Below, one piece after another: positions 12,116 through 23,350 of a DNA stretch of 64,000 nt. The notes under the pieces are model-generated. The model saw nothing but the letters and a program-made list of their open reading frames with translations. It was not told the DNA's origin and ran no database searches. Within the stretch, counting starts at the first letter, position 1; each line of letters opens with the position of its first letter. This stretch comes from Chamaecrista fasciculata (Eukaryota > Streptophyta > Magnoliopsida > Fabales > Fabaceae), in NCBI GenBank assembly GCA_003254925.1, contig QANZ01001923.1, positions 1 to 64,000 of the forward strand, read 5' to 3'. Made by a program: the position numbers and the translations under genes.

Positions 12116-13224
12116 AATTGTTATGTGTTTGAAGAGCAAACCATAGTGCCATCTTCAACTTGGTACTACATCTTCGAGGAGATGAATGTGCTGGAATTGC
12201 TGTGTGTGTGTTGAAGAGCGGCGAACAAGAGGCTAGCAACTCTCTCTGTTAGCCCATACCTAACCCTTTTGTGTTTTGACTTTTCTACCCTCTTGCTCTT
12301 TTTTCTGATTTTCATTTTAATGCACTTGTGTGGCTTGCCGTGCATGTGTCTTGTTTGATGATTAAAAATTATTATAGTGATGATTGATGTGCAGTTGTTT
12401 GACGTGGTTGCATTTTCTTTTTTAATTGTATTTGCTTTTTACTAGAACAGAGCATTACGAGTAAAAGGACAAACTTATGTCAACATAGAGCAAGTCATGT
12501 GAGTTAATAAGGATAAGGGAAGAACTAAACTTTTGTCTTTGAATAATAAGATTTTCTTTCAATTTAGTCCCGACATTTACTTGCCAAGTTTCAAATTTTC
12601 ATATGTAAATATTTATATATTATTTTTTTAATATATGTAAACTCTTACGATCTCACAATACGAGTTTACGCCCCCATAGAGTTTACTTTTTTTTTTTTTG
12701 GCCTGAACCATAGAGTTTACTTAAAAAAGCGTTTTTGTTATTAGAATATTTTTCCCTACCACACTTCATCCAACCAATCAAGAGTACAATTTCCTTGAAA
12801 CAAAACAAACTACATATCCCAACCAATATTACTCATCAAAATATCGAAACAACTCTTACCAATAAAACTCATTTATTGGCAAACATTTGCATAAAACTTT
12901 GGACTTATGAGTAAAGGAATGAGCCACCAAGCCCCTTCAGAAAAGAGTATCAGAATGCAGGTTTAACAAGCTTAGCACATTAAACAAGAAGGTTGCATCT
13001 ATAACAGATATCAAATATGTAAATTAGATAATAAAGGACTCTTAAGCTGTTTTGGAACATGACATTAAACCAAACAGAAGAATGCAGTACATTGCATAAT
13101 CCCACTTCAAAGATAAAGAAAAACAAGAGCACACAAAATATATGAAATAAAATACAAAAATCAAATCATAATATGCCCGACCCCAGTGAAGCAGGAAGGA
13201 GTTGACACTCAAGTTTCCAGCAGC
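12116..13224. other. Intergenic and eIF1 3' UTR/downstream sequence
   Basis: No gene is recognised at 12116-12900. From 13224 leftwards the sequence is the likely 3' UTR of the minus-strand eIF1 gene, U-rich in transcript sense. The polyadenylation site cannot be fixed from sequence alone. Confidence 0.4.
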
Positions 13225-16000
13225 TCAGAAACCATGAATCTTGATATGGTCCTTCTTCAAAATACCAGCCTGTTAATGACCATAAAATCACAGAGAAAAC
13301 AAAAAATAATTACATGGGCTACAAAGAAAAAATAATTACGTTAACCATCATGTTAAGCAATAGTATAATGGTAATTTCAACACAAATTAGATAAATTTTA
13401 AGTTTTTAACACACCCACGAATGGACAAGTGTCACAATGAACTAGAGGAAGGTTAAACTAGGTAGTTAGAACAACATAACAAGAATGATGAGATTTCTAA
13501 TGTTATGGATACTATCATTTTAATTTTTAAGAATTAAGATTACAAAAACTTCTAGATGTGCTCAAAATATATCTATTCAAAATTAAACTAAGTTGTCAAT
13601 TGTGTAATACTTCGTGTGCATCTAATATCTAACATTGGCAAACCATGCAAACAGAACTCACATTACCTAATTCTTCAGATTGCCAAATGCCAAACTTGCT
13701 AGCTAAACGTTGGAACATCAATGGCATTTAAGGGAATTTTAAACAAATTTCTGATTGACCCAAGGATGATACTACTACTATGGTTTATTGTAGAAGAGGA
13801 AAACTAAAGAGAAAATCGGGGAATTATCACTGACTACTAATTAATCATCACAAATGAGCTAATTACTAATGGAAGGTGGAGGCAGGGAAGAAGAAAGTCT
13901 AAACTTGTTCCTTTTATTTATCTTACTTCTAGTTTACTATTGTACTATACTATTTGGTTGCTCAATTCACCTTCTCCTCTGTTTAGAGTGCATTGCTTTG
14001 CTGATACCAGAATTACCCAAGTCTCACCAATTTCTACCCCAACACCAAAGTAAAAACAACACAAATCCAAAGATAGCAGTTACCTGGACTAGGAAGGTAG
14101 ACACATTCTTCCGCTGATCACCTTGAAGTTGAATAACCTAAAACAAAGAAAAATAAAATGTCATCTGACTATGCAATATTAGGTATTGAATAATTGTGTT
14201 ATGGGAAGCATGTCAACACGGACCTGTCCTAATTCAGGGTCCTGCACAACTGTACCATTGCAACAAAACTCTTTCTTGAGGTCTTTAAGTATCTTGTTGT
14301 AGCTGAATTCTTTCTTCAGTCCCTGGACAGTTGTCAGGCTTTTTCTACCATTTCGCTGTTGTATGCGAATATGCACATAATCCTTGGTTCCAGCACCCGA
14401 GTCCTCAGCATTTGCCTCAGCAAACGGATCTACAAATAGATGGCATACATCCAGTTCAGAATGGACATATAAATTTTAAGTCATTGCATGATGGAAGCAA
14501 ATGTTTTATTGTTCAACCACAGAATGTAATATAACTGGTATTATAAGCAATCCACATCACTGGAAAGAAGATAAAAGCAAAGTGCAGGGGCCAACTCCAA
14601 TACCAGGGTGGATTGAAAACAAAACGAGGTAGAAATCACTCAACTAAAGTATAGAAGGTACTAAAACATTAAAACCTAAATATGTAGACTTGCAAAGAGC
14701 ATCAAAATTAAAGGAAAAAAATAAGCACATAGACCAAGTTCTGAAAATGATGTCCCTGAATTACTTATTCATGAAAGTAATTAAAAAATGTAAGATATAG
14801 ATGCCATATAAGAAGCTTGACAATATACACCCTACTCAGCATAACAATATAAGGATTTCAACCAGAAAAAAATAAATAAATTAGAAGATACATTGACACA
14901 AACTCACGGGTTAGACTATGATGCAAAGTTTATTTTAGGGGCATAGAATGCAATGGGTCCTGAGCCAATCAGATTATGACACATAGAAGGGTTAGTTGTA
15001 TGTAAATAATGATGTGACTCCATACACAGTTTTGACTGGTTAAAAAAATTATTTTTTCTATTTTTTTTTAATATTAAATTATTGAGTAAACTACTAAATT
15101 GGTCCCTGGATTATTGACTCGCTGACAGATTGGTCCCCGAATTTAGGAAATTGACAAATAGGTCCTCGAATTTTTCTAACGAGTCAAATAGGTCCCCGAA
15201 TTTTTCTAACATTTGTCAAATAGGTCCTTCTGTGCATGTTATTCAGGGACCTATTTGACTAACGTTAGAAAAATACGAGGACCTATTTGACTCGTTAGAA
15301 AAATTCGGGGACCTATTTGTCAATTTCCTAAATTCGGGGATCAATCTGTCAGCGAGCCAATAATCCAGGGTCCAATTTGGTAGTTTACTCTTAAATTATC
15401 TAACCCTTCTATGTGTCATAATCTTATTGGCTCAGGACCCATTGCATCCCATACCCCTAAAACAAACTTTGCATCATAGACTAACCCCAGACTCATATTA
15501 CTTAATACATCAATAAACAGCTACTAAAAATTTCTATATCTATAATAATTAATACATATTTCAAATCGAGTCATAGTATAGGTTTTCAAAGTTCCCAATA
15601 AAAAAAGAATAGCAACAACGAAACTCATGAATCTGGACTGTCACTTGTGAGTTAAGCATTAAGTTTATGAATTTAGTCAAAGCTTAACGAGATTTCAAAA
15701 TTCTGAGTTCGAGAACAAGTTTACCAATTTCATCTAGGTGAGAATTTAAACTCCCACAAGTTTATGGGTCACTCAAGAGTTTGATCAAACAATCATGCAT
15801 GAGTAAAATAAGCTATTTAAGCGCTAAAACTCAAGTTTCAACATTCAAAACCCAATCATTCATATCCACAAGTTATATCTGAGGCAAAGGACTTCATAGC
15901 ATAAAGCCATAAAACATCCAATTAATCAATAGTGTAAAAACTGATGAGGAAGCTACTATATACCAAAGGTTGTTGGAATCTGAGCGTCTAATTCAGACAT
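13225..16000 (-). CDS. eIF1/SUI1: Translation initiation factor eIF1 (SUI1 family), complete, four coding exons
   Basis: eIF1 binds the 40S ribosomal subunit and enforces accurate start-codon choice in the cytosol. The coding exons, in transcript order, are 16000-15964, 14429-14224, 14137-14084 and 13269-13225, totalling 342 nt or 113 residues, the normal plant eIF1 length. All junctions are GT/AG and in phase. The protein starts MSELDAQIPTTFDPFAEA and contains the SUI1-domain segment NGRKSLTTVQGL (residues 39-50). It ends KKDHIKIHGF, the conserved tail. The start ATG is the first in the exon and follows a spliced 5' leader (exon end near 16048, first leader exon from 16658 to about 16805). 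The large first coding intron holds two nested MITEs. No lesion is seen in the coding sequence, so it should be functional. Which paralogue it is cannot be told. Confidence 0.95.
14908..15487. mobile_element. MULE-like MITE in eIF1 intron, split by a second MITE
   Basis: Left arm 14908-14998 (gggttagactatgatgcaaa...) is the inverse of right arm 15399-15487. The flanks caaactcac (14899-14907) and cagactcat (15488-15496) match at 7 of 9 positions, as expected for an old 9-bp duplication. The middle is occupied by the younger element at 15084-15390. Confidence 0.7.
15084..15390. mobile_element. Younger MITE nested in the intronic MITE
   Basis: The ends gagtaaactactaaattgg ... gtagtttactc are the same as in the element at 8791-9169. 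The target duplication is ttaaattatt / ttaaattatc (15074-15083 and 15391-15400, 9 of 10). The arms pair throughout, giving a 307-bp hairpin with repeated caaataggtcc motifs. Confidence 0.8.
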
Positions 16001-16047
16001 GAAAATTGGCTCTCCAAAGAAGATTATTGTAACAAACAGCGCTCAAA

Positions 16048-16805
16048 TCTGGACATAGAGCAACGAGTTAATTTAGTCAATACACCAATAATACAATTAG
16101 AACAGCCAATGAACATAAAAACTTCTGCTTTAAATCCTTCATCTTAATAACCACCCACAAAGAGCGAAATATCAACAACCCGAACAATAAATCCGAACAA
16201 TATGACAGAAAATACCGATTACTGACTAACAATTTGTGTGAAAACACAAAATAACTCCTGTGTAAAATTTATTTGGCAGAAATTAAACAAATCCGAACAA
16301 TATGACAAAAAGGAAAACCCTCGATTTCAAAGATTACGTGAACAGATTAACCCGCTACCCTAACCCACCAAGAATCCAAGATGTAATCTTGATTACACGA
16401 TAAACCTAAAACGATGTGGGTGAAAAGTAAAATAAGACTCTAAAAAACAAATAAACTAAACGCTAAAGACACGTTTAGAATCCCTGAATGCTTACGAAGT
16501 TAAAATTAATTAACCAGTGAATTCGAAATCGAACGAGAGAAACTTCGATCAAAATATAAAGAACGTGCTACAGATAACCGCTGAGAGGCCGAAAACCCTA
16601 GAATTGACGGGAACAAGAATAGATCTTAAAATGAAAGGAAAAGAGAATCGGAGGTACCTGATTGTAGATTTACGCTTCAGAATATGAGAGGAACTTGGCG
16701 AAGAGATCAAACACTAAATCGAATGACGCAATATCCTCTCTCTCCCAATGTGAGGTGCTGATTTTGAAGGTAGCGTTCGGGAGGAGAGAATTGGAGGAAA
16801 CAAGT
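16048..16805 (-). other. eIF1 5' UTR with leader intron
   Basis: In minus-strand sense, a pyrimidine-rich leader exon runs from about 16805 to 16658 and ends ACAATCAG before a GTACCT donor. The next exon begins after tatgtccag at 16048 and carries the start codon at 16000-15998. A leader intron of about 600 bp is common in plant housekeeping genes. The transcription start is inferred from the TATA position, not observed. Confidence 0.6.
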
Positions 16806-16831
16806 GGAGGATAAAGCATATTGTGGAGCGA

Positions 16832-16842
16832 CTATATATAAA
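16832..16842 (-). promoter_or_regulatory. TATA box of eIF1
   Basis: Minus-strand reading gives TTTATATATAG about 30 bp before the inferred leader start. Only about 17 bp further upstream a transposon begins (16859). Any original upstream promoter elements are therefore now some 2 kb away, beyond 18935, or were lost. Confidence 0.55.
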
Positions 16843-17115
16843 GACTGAATATAAAGTAGGCCAAAGCCCTATTTTAGTCCCTCTGTTATGCTCATTGTTC
16901 CAAATAGGTCCCTCAGTTATTTTTCGTTCCATATTGGTCCCTCAGTTATCGAAAATTTGTCAAAGTTTGTCCCTTTAACGTTTTCGATCCATTTTTCTGT
17001 TAAAAAAAAGAGGAAAAATAAACTTTCACCCCCAAAAGTTTTATTTTATTATATTAAGATCATTTTATTTTTATAATAGGATCAAAACGTAAAGAAAGGA
17101 AATAAATTAAAATTT

Positions 17116-18115
17116 GGCCAAAGTCCTATTTTGGTCCCTTAGTTATGCTCCTTGTTCCAAATAGGTCCCCCAGTTATTTTTTGTTCCATATTGGTCCCCC
17201 AGTTATGCAAAACTTGAAAAAGTTGGTCCCTCTAACGTTTTCCATCCATTTTTCCGTTAAAAAAAGAGGAAAAATAAACTTTCATCCCCAAAAGTTTTAT
17301 TTTCTTATATTAAGGTCCTTTTCTTTTTATAATAGGATCAAAACNNNNNNNNNNNNNNNNNNNNNNNNNNNNNNNNNNNNNNNNNNNNNNNNNNNNNNNN
17401 NNNNNNNNNNNNNNNNNNNNNNNNNNNNNNNNNNNNNNNNNNNNNNNNNNNNNNNNNNNNNNNNNNNNNNNNNNNNNNNNNNNNNNNNNNNNNNNNNNNN
17501 NNNNNNNNNNNNNNNNNNNNNNNNNNNNNNNNNNNNNNNNNNNNNNNNNNNNNNNNNNNNNNNNNNNNNNNNNNNNNNNNNNNNNNNNNNNNNNNNNNNN
17601 NNNNNNNNNNNNNNNNNNNNNNNNNNNNNNNNNNNNNNNNNNNNNNNNNNNNNNNNNNNNNNNNNNNNNNNNNNNNNNNNNNNNNNNNNNNNNNNNNNNN
17701 NNNNNNNNNNNNNNNNNNNNNNNNNNNNNNNNNNNNNNNNNNNNNNNNNNNNNNNNNNNNNNNNNNNNNNNNNNNNNNNNNNNNNNNNNNNNNNNNNNNN
17801 NNNNNNNNNNNNNNNNNNNNNNNNNNNNNNNNNNNNNNNNNNNNNNNNNNNNNNNNNNNNNNNNNNNNNNNNNNNNNTTTTCTTATGTTTTGATCCTATT
17901 ATAAAAAGAAAAGGACCTTAATATAAGAAAATAAAACTTTTGGGGATGAAAGTTTATTTTTCCTCTTTTTTTAACGGAAAAATGGATGGAAAACGTTAGA
18001 GGGACCAACTTTTTCAAGTTTTGCATAACTGGGGGACCAATATGGAACAAAAAATAACTGGGGGATCTATTTGAAACAATGAGCATAACTGGGGGACCAA
18101 AATAGGACTTTGGCC
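17116..18115. mobile_element. Related MULE-like element nested in the outer one, containing an assembly gap
   Basis: Its termini ggccaaagtcctattttggt and inverse are close to those of the host element. The 9-bp duplication ttaaaattt is perfect (17107-17115 and 18116-18124). The interior between the arms (17345-17877) is a run of N, so any cargo is unknown. Confidence 0.8.
17345..17877. other. Assembly gap (N run)
   Basis: Unsequenced bases between the two arms of an inverted repeat. Open frames reported through N are meaningless. Confidence 0.95.
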
Positions 18116-18381
18116 TTAAAATTTTAAGTGAATTTACCCCAAAACACAAAAATCTCTCTCTCTCTCTCTCTCCCTCTCTGGCTTCTCTTTCTCTCTCCAC
18201 CTTCTGCAATTTGGCATTCTCCCATCAATTCTCGTCCTCTCTCCACAAAAAATCCCAAATTTATATTTATATTTAGATTTCCGATTTCCCATCCCTTAAA
18301 TTCGCCATTTCCCTCAACAAATTCCCCACCCCTTCAATCCTCTTCAGTTGATTTGATCCACAATCAACAACAACAACAACA

Positions 18382-18637
18382 ATGTCCTCTTCAACCCCAC
18401 CCGTCCTCCCTATCTCCAATTCCCAACCCTCCGCCGCCGGCGCCGGTGCCGTCGGCGAATCTGGAGCCCCGATCAACCACATCTCCCATTACGTCTGCAA
18501 TGGCCTCTCGCAACGCCGTCCTTGGGCTGAACTCGTTAACCGTACCGAATCCCGAGAGTTTCTCTGAAGCAACCCTCCGAATCCGCAAGAACTACTCCTA
18601 CTTCCGCGTCAATTACTACGCCGTCATCGCTTTGATT
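18382..18637 (+). pseudogene. Captured, frameshifted 5' fragment of a PRA1-family gene
   Basis: PRA1 proteins are prenylated-Rab acceptors in the endomembrane system. From the ATG at 18382 the frame reads MSSSTPPVLPISNSQPSAA, then ISHYVCNGLSQRRPWAELV, the conserved PRA1 block. The frame breaks near 18545; the continuation ESFSEATLRIRKNYSYFRVN, another PRA1 hallmark, and the following VNYYAVIALIL are in a different frame. A few residues usually seen before the NHIS block also seem missing. All membrane helices after the first are absent, and the fragment ends in a (GA)n tract at 18638. About 200 bp of leader, including (CT)n, precede the ATG. It lies wholly inside the outer Pack-MULE, so it is cargo and not a native gene. 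Confidence 0.8.
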
Positions 18638-18642
18638 CTCGG

Positions 18643-18681
<39 letters not shown>
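18638..18681. repeat. (GA)n microsatellite
   Basis: A run of gagaga directly after the PRA1 fragment. It faces a (CT)n tract at about 18152-18178 on the other side of the cargo, so the two could pair as part of the element's hairpin. Confidence 0.85.
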
Positions 18682-18686
<5 letters not shown>

Positions 18687-18935
18687 GGGTAAATTCACTT
18701 AAAATCTTAATTTACTTTCTTTTCTTACGTTTTGATCCTATTATAAAAAGAAAAAGACCTTAATATAATAAAATAAAACTTTTGGGGGTGAAAGTTTATT
18801 TTTCCTCTTTTTTTTAACGGAAAAATGGATGGAAAACGTTAGAGGGACCAATATGGAACGAAAAATAACTGAGGGACCTATTTGGAATAGTGAGCATAAC
18901 AGAGGGACCAAAATAGGACTTTGGCCTATCAAGTA

Positions 18936-19630
18936 ATAGGTTAGAGTGTAAAATTGGCCTCATATTTTTGCTCAATTCTCAATTAGGTCTTATATTTTTT
19001 TGTTGCACTTTTCGTCTCATATCTTTGGGTCAAGTTCCAATTTGGTCTCATATCATTTTTTGTTACAGATTTGGTCTCATATCTTTAGGTTAATTGTAGA
19101 ATTGGTCCTATATGTTTAGGTCAGATTTAGAAGTGTTCTCATATCTTTACAGAAAGATCAACCAATGATTGATCCTTTTTTCAAAGATATAGGACTAATT
19201 CTGCAACTTGACTAAAAGATATGAGACCAAAATTGGGACATTGTGCAAAGATACAGACCAAAACTGCAACAAAAAAAGATACAGGACCAAATATTGAACT
19301 AAGTAAAAGATATGAGATCAAATTTGCACTTTAGCCAAAGTAATCAAACTCAAATTTTTAATATAAACAAACAAAGTCTATTTTGGTCCCTCAAGTTTGC
19401 TCAAAGTTCCATTTTGGTCCCTCAATTTTTTTTTCATTCCACTTTGGTCCCTCAAGTTTTTAAAATGTTCCACCGTTAGTCCTTGGTCAATTTCCATCCA
19501 CTTTTTCTGTTAAAAAAAAAAAAGAAAAAAATCAATTTTTATCCCTCAAAAGTTTTATTTATTTATATTAAAATCTTTTTCCTTTTATTATAGGATTAAT
19601 ACGTAAAAAAAAAATAAACAGGGGTTTTAG
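18936..19630. repeat. Relics of GGTCC-type MULEs
   Basis: 18940-19350 has tctcatatcttt motifs that pair with later aaagatatgagac motifs. 19366-19620 looks like a single left arm of the PRA1-carrying family (aaagtctattttggtccctc ... ttataggattaatacgtaa) with no right arm. Confidence 0.45.
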
Positions 19631-19796
19631 TTGGTTTTACACCAAAAAAAACACAATAGTCATCTTCTAGTTCCCAATTAAAACAAGGTCAAAAACTTCG
19701 GTAGATAAGAAAAAACAAACTTAGACCACTTACATCCATTTTGATGGTAGACCTAGTTTCATTGAAATTTGCTTATTCTGGTTGCATAACAAGAAA

Positions 19797-20155
19797 TTAA
19801 AGGTAAAAGTACTAATTTCGTCTCCAAACTTTATATTAACTGTCAATTTCGTCTTTAATGTTTTAAATTTTGGTTAATTTTATCCTTTGACTAACTTCTT
19901 TCAATATATATTATTGACAGAATGCACCATATTTTTCAATCTGAGTTAGGATTTGATTTTCTTTTTCTATCAATTTTACATTACGTATCTTTAGCTACAC
20001 AGATTCTTTTGTTAATATTTGGTTAAAGTAAGAGCAAATGATAAAATTGACAAAATTGTAAAACAATGGAGACAAAATTGACGATAAAAAAAATTGGGGA
20101 TGAAGTTGACAATTAATGTAAAGTTTGGGGAGGAAATTAGTGCTTTTGCCAATAT
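19797..20155. mobile_element. MULE-like MITE, GGTAAAAGTACT family
   Basis: Left end ggtaaaagtactaatttcgt and right end aaattagtgcttttgcc are inverted, with inner arms matching the elements at 31822-32170, 33646-34022 and 60294-60633. The flanking duplication here is not clear. Confidence 0.5.
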
Positions 20156-20159
20156 TGAA

Positions 20160-20690
20160 ATAATAACAACGAAGGTGCCGCCCTTATTAGCCCACAAGTA
20201 AGGCCAAGCCTCACAAAATCACCACACTAATTACCTACCTTCCACATAACTATAGCTCTCACTTTGTCACTGAACACATTACATTAGGTTGAGATTCCCT
20301 TAGCTTATTATGCTTTGCAACCATATTAGTGGCAAAAGCTAGGGGTTTTAATGATTTTACATTCAATTGTCAGAAAACATGGTGAGAAGGGTAAAACAGT
20401 TAACTATATATGTACTTGGAAATCTGAAAATTTGAGAGGATTGTGAAAAGAATTGCAAGAGTTGATATGGAAGACGCCATTTTGAAGCTAGCAACAGTGT
20501 TAGAAGGAAATGGCAGAAATCAAGAATACAAACATGAGCATATATACCAAATGTATGGAGGAAAAGAAGCCACCATAGCAAATGTATAGAACCCATAAAT
20601 TATTCAAATGTTTTTAAGCTTTCTTTTTGGCATAGAGGAAGCCAAATTTGGTTATAAAATTGATCCCAGTGAGCCTGTAGTGTCGTATTT
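20160..20690. other. Intergenic, no gene recognised
   Basis: A plus-strand stretch at about 20470-20595 is open for about 40 codons, but it has no recognisable motif and no clear splice sites. I do not call it a gene. Confidence 0.4.
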
Positions 20691-21270
20691 GTATTTTTTT
20701 TTTGTCTGAAACATAATTCATTTAAAAGTAAAGGAAAGCCAAGCACAGTACAAACGAAAACAAACAAAATTAGTCAACCCCTCTCTAACATAAGCAACAT
20801 GACTAGATAGGATATCAACTAACGAAGGTGTGGGGTTTGCAACCCATCCAAGAGGACCCATCCTCGTGTTAGACAAATTGGCAAGACAAACAATTGTCAA
20901 GTTAACGGATCAAGGGATCTAACTAAAACTACAACCATCTAATTAAAGAACTGGAAACATAAATAATGTTATCTAAAAAAGACAAACACTTCTAATCAGG
21001 ACAACAGGCAACCCAAGTGGCTGCTCTAATAAAAGAAACATAATCAGACTCAAAGCAACAATAATTATTTGATAAAACGTCGTCGTGAAAGCAAGATAAG
21101 AAACAACGTCGTGGCAGTACCTGACCCAGAAAAAAATGCCACCGAGCACCCAAAAACCAGAACCAAACCAAGAAGCCGCCGTGGAATGCCTAGTCCAGAG
21201 TTGCCGCAACAGAGAAAGCCAGACTAGATCGACGCCGTCACAAAACCCTAGAAATAAAAGTAACACTCTC
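20690..21270 (-). mobile_element. Probable 3' end of a LINE-type retrotransposon, degraded
   Basis: On the minus strand an open segment (20900-20718) ends in a stop followed by a short tail atgaattatgtttcagac and then 11 A (plus-strand T run at 20694-20704), the layout of a LINE 3' end with poly(A). The C-terminal text WVANPTPSLVDILSSHVA is the sort of sequence that closes plant L1-type ORF2, but the match is from memory and weak. Upstream reading is broken. Confidence 0.35.
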
Positions 21271-21735
21271 ATAAAGAGAGAGAGGTACCCTCACAAGGGA
21301 TGAATTTTCAACACTGCCTAGATAAAGGGGCTACCACTGTTGTGCAATGGCAACCCAAGGAAGCTGCAAACTGTCTTCTTTGTGCAAAACTCTCTTGCTC
21401 TCTCGCGGCGGCTATTCATTATGCAATCAATTGCAAAGAACCCAAAAATTGAAACGAAACGAAAGCCACCACTGAAATCCACAACTGAAACGAAAGCCAC
21501 AAACGAAAGCCGCAGAAAGCCACACTGAGATCTGCCACAAAGAACCCTATAAACGGAATGATGCCGCATAAAGCACATAGAAACAGAGTGCCGACGCAGA
21601 CTGTCCAAACCCAGAACGACGCCAACTACAAACCACAGCAATGCCGCAGAAGAATGAAAGACGTCGCTGGGAATCCTAAAAATTTAGGTAAAGTCTCTCA
21701 TAAAAGAGAGAGATGGGCCCTCACGATATGAGGGG
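21262..21735. repeat. Short direct repeats flanking a purine-rich region
   Basis: ctctcataaa-agagagaga-g..ccctcac occurs at about 21268-21294 and again at about 21698-21723. The intervening 400 bp is A/G-rich with many cgaaagccac-like units (21450-21530). Its function is unknown. Confidence 0.4.
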
Positions 21736-21739
21736 TTTT

Positions 21740-23030
21740 AGAGTCTTTCATTCTTCTCTATATTGTTGTATTTGAAGACACTACACTAAGAATCTATTGA
21801 ATTCATTGCGCAATCTACCATATCCAACCTGTTGAATTACATCTACCTTCATTGCTTGTCCCTGTTGCCATCGATTGTGTATGTCTTGCAATCACTCTAG
21901 CTTCTCTATTTGGACATTATGAATTCCAGAAGAAAAAAAAACTGTTTGATGAATTGACAAATAAGGTTTATGTGGTTTAACAAGATGAGTCGGCAAAATA
22001 AAATAAAAAAAATGTTGACTCAGCTTTGAATTAAAATATTTGACAGAAACTTAATGGAAGGGGGTCATTTGCATATAGTCTAAAATTCAAGGTCTTATTT
22101 ATGCATTTTTAAAGTCCATAAGGATTATGCACACATACACCAAATTTTAGGGGATCTCTTGCATATATCTATTGCGGTAAAGAAACTTTAATTTGGTAGT
22201 ATTGAGTGAGTTAAGTTCAACAAAATGTATTCTTTTACTACGAATGTGATAGAATATGTATGTGTGTATGTATTAGTAAGCAAAATATCAGCATTTGCCT
22301 CATTCGTTAAGTAGGACATGGTTAAAGTTGAGGTCCCAAGTTCTCTTCCTAATTTGGCCACCTCGTTTACTTTTTGTTTCACTCCATTCATAATTCCATA
22401 TATACATATATACCTATTTATATGGAATTAAACGACATATTTATAATTCTATTTTAGAGAAGAGAAAAGACAATTTGCAATAAAATCAAACTCTAATATA
22501 GCACAATAGTCAATAGGGTGTCTTCATCTATATGTATATACAAAGAGGCAAAACTTATAATTTACTTTTCTTTTTTAATAATAAGAGACATGATTATGGG
22601 GGGCAAACGCAACAAAATCTGCATACCACTAATTGACTAATCCTAATTAAACAATAACTTCACTCCATTTCTTTATTGCCTCCTTGTTGAGGACTGTCGT
22701 GGTCTGTCTTTGTGCCAACAATGTGCACAAGTAAAAAATGAGTGTGCTTATGCTTCTATTTTGGATGATGGACATGTAGCTTCAGATCTTCCCTATCCTC
22801 TCTACATAACACTTGTGTGAGTAATTTGTAGAATTGGTGCTTCCATTGATCATGTTTCTTGGTGACATGGGCATATACCATGTAATCTACTTGAAAGAAA
22901 GAAGAACAAAATGATACCATACCGAAACATGTGAGCACCTGGCCATTATTAGGTTGCTCCTGAATATTGTAATGTATTTTGGTCTCCTTTTGTAGCTTCT
23001 TATTGCGCTTATTCATATAATTGACCAAGA
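21740..23030. other. Intergenic, no gene recognised
   Basis: AT-rich with short open frames on both strands lacking family motifs (for example 22756-23037 on minus). Confidence 0.4.
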
Positions 23031-23051
23031 TATGCACTACAAAAAAATAGC

Positions 23052-23350
23052 CATTTAGCGACGGTTTTTAGTGATGTTTAGCGACGGTTCGGACCGTCGC
23101 TAAGTTTCTAACGACGGTTATCAAAACCGTCGTTAAACGCAGCGTCGGCAGCCTTCTAGCGACAGTTTTAACAATCGTTGGGATAACCGTCGCTAGACAG
23201 CTTTTAGCGACGGTTTTAACCGTCGTCATTTGCCAAGCTAATTTCTCACTTGTTGATTGGCTACCGACGGTTATAACCGTCGCTAAATAACGATGGTTGT
23301 AACCGTCGTTAATCATCAGCATCTAGCGACGGTTTTAACCATCGCTAGAT
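23052..23350. repeat. CACTA sub-terminal repeat array
   Basis: Alternating tagcgacggtt and aaccgtcgcta units, several arranged head to head (gcgacggttttaaccgtcg at about 23206). This is typical of transposase-binding sub-terminal regions. Confidence 0.7.

Larger units (their letters stand above)
16859..18926. mobile_element. Pack-MULE carrying a PRA1 gene fragment (outer element)
   Basis: The termini ggccaaagccctattttagt and its inverse (ending aaaataggactttggcc) flank the unit. The 9-bp duplication is tataaagta / tatcaagta (16850-16858 and 18927-18935, 8 of 9). Arms of about 260 bp pair from the ends through gataggatcaaaacgtaa-like sequence, and a second short arm pair (gtgaatttacccc near 18130, gggtaaattcac near 18687) lies directly around the captured gene piece. 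The left arm is split by a related element at 17116-18115. No transposase is seen, so it is non-autonomous. The 9-bp duplication and captured coding sequence fit the Pack-MULE class. Confidence 0.75.

Noticed and set aside
17145-17921. Long open frame across 17145-17921 and similar ones at 34537-35387 and 48615-49092
   Set aside because: They consist mostly of N; the ends are transposon arms or poly-A.
18273-18588. Minus-strand open frames over the PRA1 fragment
   Set aside because: Shadows of the plus-strand PRA1 reading, which has the family motifs.
20395-20597. Possible small gene around 20395-20597
   Set aside because: Open for a short distance on both strands but no start context, motif or splice partner.
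23068-23322. 84-codon minus-strand open frame
   Set aside because: Made of the CACTA sub-terminal repeat (gcgacggtt units) translated, not a gene.
23035-23350. CRISPR-like or satellite array
   Set aside because: Units are short, in both orientations and at a CACTA terminus; no regular spacers. This is a eukaryotic genome.
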